Of a stretch of 24,090 nucleotides of DNA, positions 1 through 8,135 are shown piece after piece. The stretch comes from CAYWTX01 sp964461295 (GTDB lineage Bacteria > Planctomycetota > Phycisphaerae > SM23-33), in NCBI GenBank assembly GCA_964461295.1, contig CAYWTX010000625.1:1-24090 (forward strand), given 5' to 3'. A program made the translations under genes and the position numbers. How positions within the stretch are numbered: position 1 is the first letter of the stretch; each line of letters starts with the position of its first letter. Below the pieces are notes generated by a model. The model saw nothing but the letters and a program-made list of their open reading frames with translations, searched no databases and had not been told where the DNA came from.

Positions 1-1201
1 GGTTGTGGAAGGGCCCGACAGCGTGAACATCTGCGGCAACTGCGTCGAGTTGTGCCACAACATCGTCCGCCAGGAGCAACGGCGGATGGCGCGGACCAAG
101 CCGCTGTTCACGGCGATCCCGGTCCCGCGGCAGATTCACGACTTCCTCGAGCAGTACGTCATCGGGCAGGAGCGGGCCAAGCGGGTGCTGTCGGTGGCCG
201 TGCACAACCACTACAAGCGGCTGACGCACGCGGATCTCGACGACGGCGAAGTGGAGATCGACAAGAGCAACGTGTTGCTGATCGGCCCGACGGGTTGCGG
301 CAAGACGTTGCTGGCCCGCACGATGGCCCGGGTGCTGAACGTGCCCTTCGCCATTGGCGACGCGACGACGCTGACCGAGGCCGGGTACGTCGGCGAGGAC
401 GTGGAGAACCTGCTGCTGAAGCTGTTGCAGGCGGCGGACTACGACCTGGACGCCGCCGAGCGAGGCATCATCTACATCGACGAGATCGACAAGATCGGCA
501 AGACGAACATGAACGTGTCGATCACCCGCGATGTCAGCGGCGAGGGCGTGCAGCAGTCGCTGCTGAAGATGCTGGAGGGCACGGTGGCGAACATCCCGCC
601 GCAGGGGGGGCGGAAGCACCCCGAGCAGCAGTACATCCAGATGGACACGACGCACATCCTGTTCATCTGCGGCGGCACGTTCACCGGGCTGGAGGACATC
701 ATCAAGCGCCGGCTGGGCAAGCAGCTCATCGGCTTCGCGTCGGAGGGCCAGGTGGCCGCCCCGACCAACGAGGAGCGCACCGAGATCCTCGCGCAGGTGC
801 AGCCGGAGGACCTGGTGCATTTCGGGATGATCCCGGAGTTCGTCGGGCGCCTGCCGTGCATCACGGCGCTGGGGCCGCTGGGCGACGAGGTGATGGTCCG
901 CATCCTGACCGAGCCCCGTAACGCGCTGGTGAAGCAGTACCGGCGGTTCTTCGACATGGAAGGCGCGCGGCTGGAGTTCAGCGACGAGTCGCTGCGGGCG
1001 ATCGCGGCGAAGGCGATCAAGCGCGGCACGGGCGCCAGGGCGCTGCGGGCCGTGGTGGAGGAACTCATGCTGAACGTGATGTACGAACTGCCCGAGCACA
1101 AGCAGGAAGGGGCGGAGTACGTCATCACGGCCGACATGGTCGAGGCCGCTGTGCCGCCGACGTTGTTCGCGACCCGCAAGCGCCAGAAGGAAAGCGCATA
1201 G
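1..1201 (+). CDS. clpX: ATP-dependent protease specificity subunit ClpX (5' end outside window)
   Basis: AAA+ unfoldase that recognises tagged proteins and threads them into ClpP in the cytoplasm. The frame is open to the left edge, so the start and the first half of the N-terminal zinc finger are missing; the second CxxC pair (CGNC, then VELC) is visible at the beginning. Further along are Walker A (GPTGCGKT), pore loop 1 (GYVGEDVE), Walker B (IIYIDEID), the RKH pore loop (GGRKHP), the IGF loop that docks on ClpP (LIGF), and sensor 2 (RGTGARALR). About 399 residues are present, so only a few dozen are lost. A GTG at position 5 is not a credible start because the zinc finger continues upstream. 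The stop lies 14 bases from the convergent GH65 gene. clpP is not in the window and could lie upstream. Confidence 0.96.
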   Translation, partial: VVEGPDSVNICGNCVELCHNIVRQEQRRMARTKPLFTAIPVPRQIHDFLEQYVIGQERAKRVLSVAVHNHYKRLTHADLDDGEVEIDKSNVLLIGPTGCGKTLLARTMARVLNVPFAIGDATTLTEAGYVGEDVENLLLKLLQAADYDLDAAERGIIYIDEIDKIGKTNMNVSITRDVSGEGVQQSLLKMLEGTVANIPPQGGRKHPEQQYIQMDTTHILFICGGTFTGLEDIIKRRLGKQLIGFASEGQVAAPTNEERTEILAQVQPEDLVHFGMIPEFVGRLPCITALGPLGDEVMVRILTEPRNALVKQYRRFFDMEGARLEFSDESLRAIAAKAIKRGTGARALRAVVEELMLNVMYELPEHKQEGAEYVITADMVEAAVPPTLFATRKRQKESA

Positions 1202-1215
1202 CGGGGGGCGTACCC

Positions 1216-3942
1216 TCAGCCGCCGAGTTCGGTGCGCATCTTCGCGATGTTCAGCTCGAGGAACGGGTCAATGGGGTTCTCGTGCTGCTCGAAGATCCGT
1301 TTCAGGCCGTCCACCGTAAGATCGGCGGACTTGGCGACGTCGGCCTGTCCACCCGTGAATCCATTCACGGCAATCGTCGTCGCCCCGCCGCGCTTCGCGG
1401 CTTCCACGTCGGTCTGGCTGGCCGCAACGGCCAGGCATTCCCACGGCAACGAGCGGCAGCGATTGGCCGCCAGAAGGAATGCCTGCGGCTTCGGCGGGAG
1501 TTCGGTGAGCATCGTCCCGTCCATGGTCGCGCTGAAGGCGCCGGCCAATCCCGCCTGCTCCAACGCATCGGGCAGATCCCTCCGCGCGGAAACCGCGGCC
1601 GTCCGGATGCCGGCCGCCTTCAGTTCGGCGGCGAGACGGTGGAGTGTGGCGGCATCGCCCAGCAGGGCGTCCACCGCCAGCAGCACCGCCCGCAGGCGCG
1701 GGCGCTGCCACTTGGCCGTGACGGGCGTGCGTACGCTGGAGGCCGGCGCGATCGCGGTCTGCTTGCCGCCGAGCGTGACGGCGACCTCGGCCGTGCCGGT
1801 GTTGGTCACCGTGAACCAGCCGGGCTCGACGTCGACGCTCAGCACCTGGCCGCGATACACGACGGCGTATTCCAGCCTCTGCCAGAACGGCGGCAGCAGC
1901 GGGTCGATCTCCAGGCCATCGATGCCAGCCCTCATGCCGCCAAAGCCATGCACGGCCCCCAGCCACACGCCGCCCTGCCCGGCGCCGTGAATGCCGTGGG
2001 CGGCGTTGCCGAAGCTGTCGGCGAGGTCCATTCCCGCCGCCAGCCGCCAGAACCGTTGGGCGTCGCGCAGGCGGCGGAGTTGCACGGCCGCGATCACGTG
2101 CGTGCCGGGCGAGAGGGATGAAGTCTGCGTGCAGAGGGGCACGTTGGCGTCGTAGGCGGCCGCCAGCCAGGCCGGGCCGGTCTCGCGGGGCAGGACCTGG
2201 GAGAGCATGACGATGTCGGCCTGTTTGTGGGTGTTGTCGCCGGCCCACCACTTGTTGCGGATGGCGAAGTTGGCCTCGGGTTGTGCCTCGAAGTTGGCGA
2301 ACTGGGCGGGCGCGCCGTCGGGGAGCTTCGGCACGAACATGCGGGAGGCGATGTCGCGGGCGCGGGCCGAATCGGCGTCGGTCCACCCGCAGCGGCGGCG
2401 CAGGTCGGCGACGGCCTCGGGGTGTTCCTCGGCCGCGCGCCGCACCACCTCGGCCGTGGCGGCGAGCGTCCAGGCAGAGAAGATATTCGTATACGTATTG
2501 TCGTCCACGCCGGGGTGCAGCTCGTCGGGTCCGCAGACGTTGCGGATGTGGTATAGCCCGTCGGCCTCGGCGTCCGGGATGAACGAGAGCCAGAACTTGC
2601 CCAGTTCCAGCAGCATTTCCAGGCCGCCGCCGCGGATGAGTTCACCCGCGTCGCCGTGCAGGAAGTACGCGTGCAGGACGCCCCAACTCGCGGCCAGGTC
2701 GATGTGGAGTTGCTGGCCGGCGAGCCCGCCGACCCGGAAGCCCCGCTCGTCGCCGCTTTCGTAGGACACGCCCGGAATCCGGGCGCCGTCCCAGCCTTCC
2801 ATCCGGGCCAGCATCTTCATCAGGTCCAGCCGGCGGTGGCGGTAGCGGAGGTGGTTGCGGCCGCGGGCGGGGTCGATGGCCGACAGGACCGGAAGCTGGT
2901 ACATGTCCATGTCCCACATCACGCCGCCGCGGTACCAGTCGCCGGTAAGGTTCTTCGGGCCGATGGACGCGTCGGTGCGCAGCGGAGCCGCGATGCGCGT
3001 GGACCACAGCGCGAATCGCACCGCGAGCTGCGAGAAATCGTCGCCCTGGATGCGCACGTCCGCCAGGCGCCAGAACGCCTCGACCTGGGCCTGGTGGGCC
3101 GCCAACTCGCGATGGAACGTGCAGGCCCGCGCCTGCACGGCGCGGGACAGTTCGTCCGGAAACGCGTCAACGCCCGCGGAGTACCAGTCGGTCAGCACGA
3201 CCTTCTCAACGACCAGTCTGTCGCCCTCCCGCAGGGCGACGCTGAAGCGGGTGAACGCCAGGCCGTTCGCGACGCCGTCGGCCGTGCGCGCCCGCGGCCC
3301 GGCCGCTTGGCGCAGGACGCCGATGGACCGCACACGGTGCCGCGTCGAGCGAGCCTTGAGGATCACGCGCAGCAGGCCGTCGTGCGCCGTGGCGTCCTCG
3401 ACCCGCGAAAGCTCCACGCCGCGCTGGTCACAGTTGCGCGGCCAGCCCGGCTTGTAGTCCTTGGCCGGGTTGTTCCGCACGTCGCCGTCGATCCCGGCGG
3501 TGAGTTCCACATCGACGGGCCCGCCGACGGCCTGGACGGTGAGTCGCTGGCAGCAGGCGCCCAGGTCGGTCCAGGAGATGAAGCGTTCTTCCGTGCAGCG
3601 TGCGGCGGCGCCGCCGGCGTCCAGTTCGATCTGGTGCGTCAGCACGCCGCGGCGCATGTCCAGCCGCATGTTGCGCGACGCGACGTTCGGCCGCCTGCCG
3701 TTGAGCGTCGTGGCTTCGGCAGTCCAGTCCGGGCCGCACAGGGGGTAGTCGAGGTTCCACCCGCCGCGGGTGTACAGCCCCGCCAGGTACGAGCCGCGGA
3801 AGGGATACGGCGGGTCGGCGACCGTGAAGGCCGCCGAGGCCGTGCCCCGCACGCACTGCTCGCCGTTGCCTACCGAGAACACCGTCGACCTCGCGTCGGC
3901 CGACAACCCGCCCAGTTGAGCTTCATCCACGAGCCAGGACAT
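1216..3942 (-). CDS. GH65-family disaccharide phosphorylase with degenerate HAD-like C-terminal domain
   Basis: A 908-residue glycoside hydrolase family 65 protein. The family phosphorolyses alpha-glucosides such as maltose, trehalose, kojibiose or nigerose to beta-glucose 1-phosphate plus sugar; the substrate cannot be told from sequence. Visible family blocks are the N-terminal beta-sandwich motif FSVGNGEQCVRG (residues 22-33), LDMRRGVL (94-101), the (alpha/alpha)6 barrel block VMWDMDMYQLP (341-351), the catalytic-acid block CGPDELHPGVDDN with Glu474, and the phosphate-site blocks HKQADIVML (572-580) and TSSLSPGTH (607-615). Residues about 750-885 resemble beta-phosphoglucomutase-type HAD phosphatases, but the nucleophile Asp is Ala756 and the late acidic pair is also lost. 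The ATG is preceded by GGAGG about 4 bases upstream. No signal peptide is seen, so it is probably cytoplasmic. The membrane-protein gene lies 69 bases upstream on the same strand. Confidence 0.88.
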   Translation of the reverse strand: MSWLVDEAQLGGLSADARSTVFSVGNGEQCVRGTASAAFTVADPPYPFRGSYLAGLYTRGGWNLDYPLCGPDWTAEATTLNGRRPNVASRNMRLDMRRGVLTHQIELDAGGAAARCTEERFISWTDLGACCQRLTVQAVGGPVDVELTAGIDGDVRNNPAKDYKPGWPRNCDQRGVELSRVEDATAHDGLLRVILKARSTRHRVRSIGVLRQAAGPRARTADGVANGLAFTRFSVALREGDRLVVEKVVLTDWYSAGVDAFPDELSRAVQARACTFHRELAAHQAQVEAFWRLADVRIQGDDFSQLAVRFALWSTRIAAPLRTDASIGPKNLTGDWYRGGVMWDMDMYQLPVLSAIDPARGRNHLRYRHRRLDLMKMLARMEGWDGARIPGVSYESGDERGFRVGGLAGQQLHIDLAASWGVLHAYFLHGDAGELIRGGGLEMLLELGKFWLSFIPDAEADGLYHIRNVCGPDELHPGVDDNTYTNIFSAWTLAATAEVVRRAAEEHPEAVADLRRRCGWTDADSARARDIASRMFVPKLPDGAPAQFANFEAQPEANFAIRNKWWAGDNTHKQADIVMLSQVLPRETGPAWLAAAYDANVPLCTQTSSLSPGTHVIAAVQLRRLRDAQRFWRLAAGMDLADSFGNAAHGIHGAGQGGVWLGAVHGFGGMRAGIDGLEIDPLLPPFWQRLEYAVVYRGQVLSVDVEPGWFTVTNTGTAEVAVTLGGKQTAIAPASSVRTPVTAKWQRPRLRAVLLAVDALLGDAATLHRLAAELKAAGIRTAAVSARRDLPDALEQAGLAGAFSATMDGTMLTELPPKPQAFLLAANRCRSLPWECLAVAASQTDVEAAKRGGATTIAVNGFTGGQADVAKSADLTVDGLKRIFEQHENPIDPFLELNIAKMRTELGG

Positions 3943-4011
3943 GGAGCCTCCAGTAGTGCTGGATGCCTGCGACCGGTACCTGGAAGATCATACGCCAGGG
4001 CGAAGTGCGCC

Positions 4012-5751
4012 TCAACGGACGCGGCAGAGTTTCCAGTACTTGCCCCACGGGCCGGTTTGGACGGGCTTCAGCGGGCCGGGCGGCTCGGGCGCCTCGGCGG
4101 CGCCCAGGATCACGTACCATTCCTCGGGCGGTTTCTCCACGCTGGGCCCGGCGGCCAGGTCGTCCACGAACGCGACAAGTGCCGAGGGGTCGATGGCGCC
4201 GACCGAGGGGTGCAGCAGCCTGTCCTGCCGAGAGAAGCGATCCATCCACTCGCCCAGGCGGCTGGGGCAGAGATAGTAGTAGTAGCGCACGTCCTCGGGG
4301 GCGGCGACGATGGGGCGAACCGCCAGCATCCGGAACTCGCCCTGGTCGGTGAGGTAGATGGAGTTGTCGCGGCCGCGGGCGTACCGGGCGATGGCGGCCA
4401 GTTCGGCGTCGCGGTCCCGGCGCTCGCGGTGCCGCTCGACGTAGACGTGCATCTGCGAGACGTACTGCCAGAGCGACGGCTCGTCTTGCCGCGGGCGGGG
4501 CAGCGAAGCGACGGCGGTCTCGGCCGCCCAGTAGCGCCCGACGCGGAGGTTGTCGGAGGGCAGCATCCACAGCACGGTCAGCGCGGCGCAGCCCCAGCGC
4601 AGCAGATTGCGGTGATCGCGCCCCAGGCGGAAGAGGTTCGTCACCTCCTGTGCCGCCAGCACATACAGCGGCAGCAGCAGCAGGCACGAGGCCTGCACGA
4701 AGTCGATCACCGGCGGGGCCGAGCGCATTACGACGGTCGACAGTTGGCTCACCGCGTGCAGGCCGAACGCCACGGCCGCCGCGGCCGCCAGCATCCAGCC
4801 CCAGAGGAACCGGTTGGATGCCTGGAACCGCTCCAGCTTGATCAGCACCGAGGCGGCCGGCACGCCCAGCACCACGGCGCCTACCAGCGTGCGCCAGTCC
4901 AGCAGTTCCTTCAGCAGTTCCGGGTACAGCAGGGCCAGCCGCCCGGTCCGAAACGCGGCGGCGATGGACTCGGCCGCCACCCAGGGGTGCCACTGGTCCA
5001 GACGCCCGCGCAGGACGGTGTAGTAGCCCAGATACGGCAGAGCGCCCAGCAGCGCGCAGGCCGCGCAGAGGCCGGCCGTCGCCAAGGCCCGCGGGGCGAA
5101 CTTCCGCTGGGCCAGGTAGGCCAGGAGCAGCACCAGTGTGAGATTCGTCGCCGTCACCAGATGCAGGTTGCCCATCAGCCCGATCACGCCGAAGACGAGC
5201 ATGAGCCGCCACTGCCCGGCCGAGGCGGCGTCGGACTCGCGCGAGTAGCGCAGGAACGCCGAGACCGCCAACGGCGCCGCCGATAGCACCATCCCCGCCG
5301 GCGTGATCGATTCCAGCGATCCGATGCCCCAGACGCCTCCGCCGGCGGTGGCGACGATGCGGCTGCTCAGCACGGCCACGAAGGCGGAGACCGACCAACT
5401 GCGGCACTGGGAGTACAGCAGGGCGTACATGCCGCAGAGGAAGAGCATGCTGAGGATGCCGGACATGGCGCGGAAGGGCAGGCGAATGTCCTGGTAATCG
5501 GTGGGGACGAGCGTAAGCTCCAGCAGGCCTTGGTAGGCGGGGGTGTGGAACCGCCACAGCCCGCCCGCGCCGTAGACGCCGTCGCCGCGAAAGGCGCTCT
5601 CCGGGCGCTGGCGCTTCAGGGCCGCGCAGGCGATGTTCACCTGCGTGGGGCTCAGGCGGTCGTCCTGCGAGGCGAGGTAGCCGTACATGGCCGCCACGCC
5701 GGCCAGGACGGCCACCGCCAGCGGGTGCTTGGGCTGCGGAATCGGCCTCAT
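4012..5751 (-). CDS. Polytopic membrane protein of unknown function (GT-C-like topology possible)
   Basis: I do not recognise a named family. The 579-residue protein has an N-terminal hydrophobic segment (about residues 9-26), a short extracytoplasmic stretch rich in aromatic and charged residues, then roughly eight to ten hydrophobic segments up to about residue 420, and a soluble C-terminal region of about 150 residues. That layout resembles membrane glycosyltransferases of the GT-C fold, but no DxD or similar catalytic motif can be assigned with confidence. The open frame extends to 5982; I chose the ATG at 5751 because AAAGG lies about 7 bases upstream and the added N-terminus (arginine- and serine-rich) looks like read-through of non-coding DNA. 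The GH65 gene begins 69 bases downstream, so the two may be co-transcribed. Confidence 0.7.
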   Translation of the reverse strand: MRPIPQPKHPLAVAVLAGVAAMYGYLASQDDRLSPTQVNIACAALKRQRPESAFRGDGVYGAGGLWRFHTPAYQGLLELTLVPTDYQDIRLPFRAMSGILSMLFLCGMYALLYSQCRSWSVSAFVAVLSSRIVATAGGGVWGIGSLESITPAGMVLSAAPLAVSAFLRYSRESDAASAGQWRLMLVFGVIGLMGNLHLVTATNLTLVLLLAYLAQRKFAPRALATAGLCAACALLGALPYLGYYTVLRGRLDQWHPWVAAESIAAAFRTGRLALLYPELLKELLDWRTLVGAVVLGVPAASVLIKLERFQASNRFLWGWMLAAAAAVAFGLHAVSQLSTVVMRSAPPVIDFVQASCLLLLPLYVLAAQEVTNLFRLGRDHRNLLRWGCAALTVLWMLPSDNLRVGRYWAAETAVASLPRPRQDEPSLWQYVSQMHVYVERHRERRDRDAELAAIARYARGRDNSIYLTDQGEFRMLAVRPIVAAPEDVRYYYYLCPSRLGEWMDRFSRQDRLLHPSVGAIDPSALVAFVDDLAAGPSVEKPPEEWYVILGAAEAPEPPGPLKPVQTGPWGKYWKLCRVR

Positions 5752-5945
5752 GCGGCGCCTTTCATCGGGTGGTAGTATATGCCGTCGAGGCGCCGGGTAG
5801 TAGTGTGGGAGGCGAGTTCGGGTGTCAAGCGTCAGGCGTCGAGTGCAGGAGGCGGTTTGCGTCACTCGACACCTTCGAGGACGAGAGCGGGAGAAAACGC
5901 GGCACGACGGCTTGCCTCGCGGCGCTGTCCGAACAGGACGAATGG
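5752..5945. promoter_or_regulatory. Divergent intergenic region with inverted repeat
   Basis: This 194-base spacer separates the leftward membrane-protein gene from rightward tilS and should hold both promoters; I see no convincing -35/-10 pair. It contains a perfect 8-bp inverted repeat, GTCGAGTG at 5838-5845 and CACTCGAC at 5863-5870, with a 17-base loop. A competing 6-bp repeat pairs GGTGTC (5821-5826) with GACACC (5868-5873). Either could be an operator or a structure in the tilS leader. Confidence 0.4.
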
Positions 5946-7379
5946 TTGGTTTACGTGAATGACATCCTCTCGCGGGTGGCATCCCTTATTGATTCGCGAC
6001 GCCTCCTGGCGCCGCGGGAGAAGGTCCTCGTGGCCGTCAGCGGCGGGGCAGACAGCGTGGGTCTGCTCGCCGCAATGCGCGAACTAGCCTTGCGCCCGGG
6101 ACGCGAGTACCGACTGGCGGTGGGGCACCTGGACCACGGCCTGCGGCCCACGGCCGCCGGCGACGCGGCGTTCGTGGCCGAACTGGCGGCCGGGTGGGGT
6201 ATCGAGCATGTCGCCGAGCGCCGAGATGTGCGCCGGCTCGCCGCGCGGAGGCGGCTGAGCATCGAGACGGCCGGGCGCTCGGCGCGGTACGAGTTCCTCG
6301 CAGAGGCGGCGCGGCGGTGCGGGGCCTCGGCCGTGGCGGCGGGGCACCACGCCGACGACAACGTGGAAACGGTGCTGGCCCGGCTGGTGCGGGGCACGCA
6401 TCTGCGCGGGCTGGCGGGCATCCCCGCCCAGCGCCCGCTGGGAGAGGGCGTGCGGCTGGTTCGCCCGCTGCTGTGCCTGACGCGCCGGCAGATCGAGGAG
6501 TTCTGCCGCTGCCGCGGCCTGGAGTGGCGGACCGACCCCACCAACGCCGACGTGGTGTACCGGCGGAACTATATCCGCCGCGAGTTGCTGCCGCTGCTGC
6601 GCGACAAGCTCAACCCACTCGTCGACGAGGCGATCGCCCGCGTCGCCGAAGCGGCCGCGGTGGTCGAGGACTACATGGCCGCGCAGGGGGGCGCGGCCTT
6701 GCGGGCCGCGATGCGCGAAGCGGGCGGCGACGCGATCGTGCTGGACGCGGGCTCGCTGGCGGCACTCCACCCGGCCGTGCGGACGTACGCCTTGCGGGCG
6801 GCGCTGGAGCACCTCGGTTGCCCGCTGCGGAAGTTGACGGCGGAACATATGCTGGCGACGGCGGAACTGACGAACCAGGCGAGTGGGAAACGTTGCGTCA
6901 ACTTGCCCGGTTTCCTGACGGCTTGCCTTCTGGCGGACACCGTCCGCATCGAGCGAAGGCCGCCTTCGCGAACCGACGCTGATTGGGAACTGGAGCTTGC
7001 GATCCCGGGTCGTACCGAACTTCGCGATGGTCGATCCGCCACCTGCACGCTCGCGCCGTTCGATGGCGCCGAGTTGGACGCCCATCGGCGCTCGCCCCGG
7101 CGGGGCGTGGAGCTTCTCGACGCAGACCGCGTGCATCTGCCGCTTCGCTGCCGCCCGCGCCGGCCGGGCGACAGCTTCATCCCGCTGGGCGATCCCGGCA
7201 CGCAGACGGTGAGCGACTTCCTCACCAACGCTCGCCTGCCCAAGGCCCAGCGGGGGGCGGTGCTGTGCGTGTTGGACGCGGAGGGCCTGGTCTACCTTGC
7301 CCCGCTTCGCATCGCCGATCGCGTGAAGGTGACGGCCCAGACGCGCACGGTGCTGCGGGTGGAAGTGGCATCAACTTGA
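5946..7379 (+). CDS. tilS: tRNA(Ile)-lysidine synthetase TilS
   Basis: Adds lysine to C34 of the CAU-anticodon tRNA-Ile, using ATP, so that it reads AUA. The N-type ATP pyrophosphatase PP-loop SGGADS is at residues 32-37 from the start chosen here. It is followed by the family motifs LDHGLRP, AAGHHADDNVETVL, VRPLL, and the tRNA-binding block DPTNADVVYRRNYIRRELLP. The C-terminal TilS domain is recognisable in RRPGDSFIPLG and SDFLTNARLPKAQR. At about 477 residues it is close to the usual 430-480. The open frame begins at an ATG at 5769, but conserved sequence starts only near DILSRV. A TTG at 5946 has AGGA 7 bases upstream; a GTG at 5955 is the alternative. The last 9 bases overlap the convergent small ORF at 7371-7541. 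Confidence 0.93.
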   Translation: MVYVNDILSRVASLIDSRRLLAPREKVLVAVSGGADSVGLLAAMRELALRPGREYRLAVGHLDHGLRPTAAGDAAFVAELAAGWGIEHVAERRDVRRLAARRRLSIETAGRSARYEFLAEAARRCGASAVAAGHHADDNVETVLARLVRGTHLRGLAGIPAQRPLGEGVRLVRPLLCLTRRQIEEFCRCRGLEWRTDPTNADVVYRRNYIRRELLPLLRDKLNPLVDEAIARVAEAAAVVEDYMAAQGGAALRAAMREAGGDAIVLDAGSLAALHPAVRTYALRAALEHLGCPLRKLTAEHMLATAELTNQASGKRCVNLPGFLTACLLADTVRIERRPPSRTDADWELELAIPGRTELRDGRSATCTLAPFDGAELDAHRRSPRRGVELLDADRVHLPLRCRPRRPGDSFIPLGDPGTQTVSDFLTNARLPKAQRGAVLCVLDAEGLVYLAPLRIADRVKVTAQTRTVLRVEVAST

Positions 7380-7541
7380 GGGGCGCGGTGGCCGCTGTCC
7401 ACTGCGGTATTCTGTTCGCACCCGGTACAGGCGCTCGGTGAACCCGCCTTCCTTGATGAACTGCTGCTCAAGCTGGCGAAGCTGCTGATCGAGTAGCTGG
7501 ATCTTCCGCCACGCGTCCTTCAACGTGGCGGATTTACCCAT
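7371..7541 (-). pseudogene. Small ORF: GlnS-tail-like segment joined to four-helix-bundle suffix (remnant or microgene)
   Basis: A 56-codon ATG frame. Its C-terminal half (LLDQQL, then EGGFTERLYRVR) matches my recollection of the suffix found at the end of four-helix-bundle (23S rRNA IVS-type) proteins. The four-helix body itself is absent. Its N-terminal part, TLKDAWRKIQ, is 8/10 identical to the GlnS C-terminal stretch TLKDTWAKIQ encoded about 650 bases upstream. The ATG lies five bases after the DUF4926 stop and has only a weak purine stretch before it. It overlaps the 3' end of tilS by 9 bases on the opposite strand. I read it as a recombination remnant, possibly still translated from the glnS transcript. 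The frame can be extended upstream through the DUF4926 gene without an obvious start, so the true boundary is uncertain. Confidence 0.45.
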
Positions 7542-7546
7542 CCCGT

Positions 7547-7777
7547 CTACGCCGCCGTCAATGATCTGGCGTGGGTGACTTCCCGCTTGCCGATGGGGCG
7601 GACTTGTGAGGCGGGCAACGAAACCACGGACACGGTTTCCCCGTCCAGCGTAAGAAACTCGACTTCAAAGGTATCGCCGTCGGGGTATACATGGACGACG
7701 GTCCCCACGTCGCCGTCGCGCAGCTCGCCGTCCGCCAGGTCGCCCGTCAGAACGATTCTGTCATGTTCCTTGATCAC
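7547..7777 (-). CDS. DUF4926-like small protein
   Basis: A 76-residue protein beginning at GTG 7777 (VIKEHDRIVL). The pattern of a short beta-rich protein with IxxxDRIVLT, LxxGDVGTVVHVYPDG, FEVEFLTLDG and SVVSLPASQVRPI fits the DUF4926 family, small SH3-barrel-like proteins of unknown function. The length matches the family. Its GTG overlaps the TGA of the DUF6883-like gene in a GTGA arrangement, which suggests translational coupling; AAAGG and GGCGGGA lie just upstream. The open frame extends further upstream in another frame of the DUF6883 gene but that part is cysteine- and arginine-rich shadow sequence. These two families often occur side by side as far as I recall, and the small partner could be an immunity- or antitoxin-like protein; that role is inference. 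Confidence 0.75.
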   Translation of the reverse strand: MIKEHDRIVLTGDLADGELRDGDVGTVVHVYPDGDTFEVEFLTLDGETVSVVSLPASQVRPIGKREVTHARSLTAA

Positions 7778-8118
7778 GCATTCCCGCCTTTCCGCGCCGG
7801 GTGCGCCGCAATGAGTCGCGGAGCGGCCGAACCAGGCTCCACGATCCAGACCGTCGCAACGATGGGCCGCTGACCGGTTGGCGTCTCCAGCGGCCCAACA
7901 ACAGTATGACGCATTCCGTGGGGTGTTGCGACAACTTGCCGAACAGCGTCCATCGCCGCATGTTGGCGGAAGGCATCGGCCAATTCCTCCCACCTCTCTG
8001 GCGAGAAGCCGAAGCGCCGGAAGAACCATGCCTTGCTTGAGCCATCCGGGTGCGAATCGCAGAGCAGGTACTCTGCGATCTTGGCCCTTTCGACTCGTGC
8101 GATTGGCTGGTTGGGCAA
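7774..8118 (-). CDS. DUF6883-like protein
   Basis: A 114-residue protein with the features I recall for DUF6883: an LPN-type N-terminus followed by AKIAEYLLCDSHPDG, then SKAWFFRRFGF, a TPHGMRHTVVGPLETPTG block and TVWIVEPGSAAPRLIAAHP at the end. Function is not established; related domains occur alone and as C-terminal modules, and a toxin-like role has to be treated as speculation. The proposed start is TTG 8118, giving MPNQP; there is no in-frame ATG before the conserved region and no strong ribosome site, so expression may depend on read-through from glnS, whose stop is 17 bases upstream. The frame stays open far into glnS as a shadow. The 3' end overlaps the DUF4926 start by four bases. 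Confidence 0.72.
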   Translation of the reverse strand: MPNQPIARVERAKIAEYLLCDSHPDGSSKAWFFRRFGFSPERWEELADAFRQHAAMDAVRQVVATPHGMRHTVVGPLETPTGQRPIVATVWIVEPGSAAPRLIAAHPARKGGNA

Positions 8119-8135
8119 CCGTGATATCTGGCGCC

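Noticed and set aside
2656..5286. Open frame of 876 codons on the plus strand across the GH65 and membrane-protein genes
   Set aside because: It is rich in Val, Gln, His, Arg and Ala without motifs, is antisense to two well-supported genes, and owes its length to the high GC content at third positions of the true frames.
5769..5945. Upstream ATG start for tilS
   Set aside because: The added 59 residues show no TilS-like character and cross the inverted repeats; the TTG at 5946 has a well-spaced AGGA.
7778..8029. N-terminal extension of the DUF4926-like protein to 160 residues
   Set aside because: The extra part is a frame-shifted shadow of the DUF6883-like gene, rich in Cys and Arg; the GTG at 7777 has ribosome-site sequence and a coupled stop.
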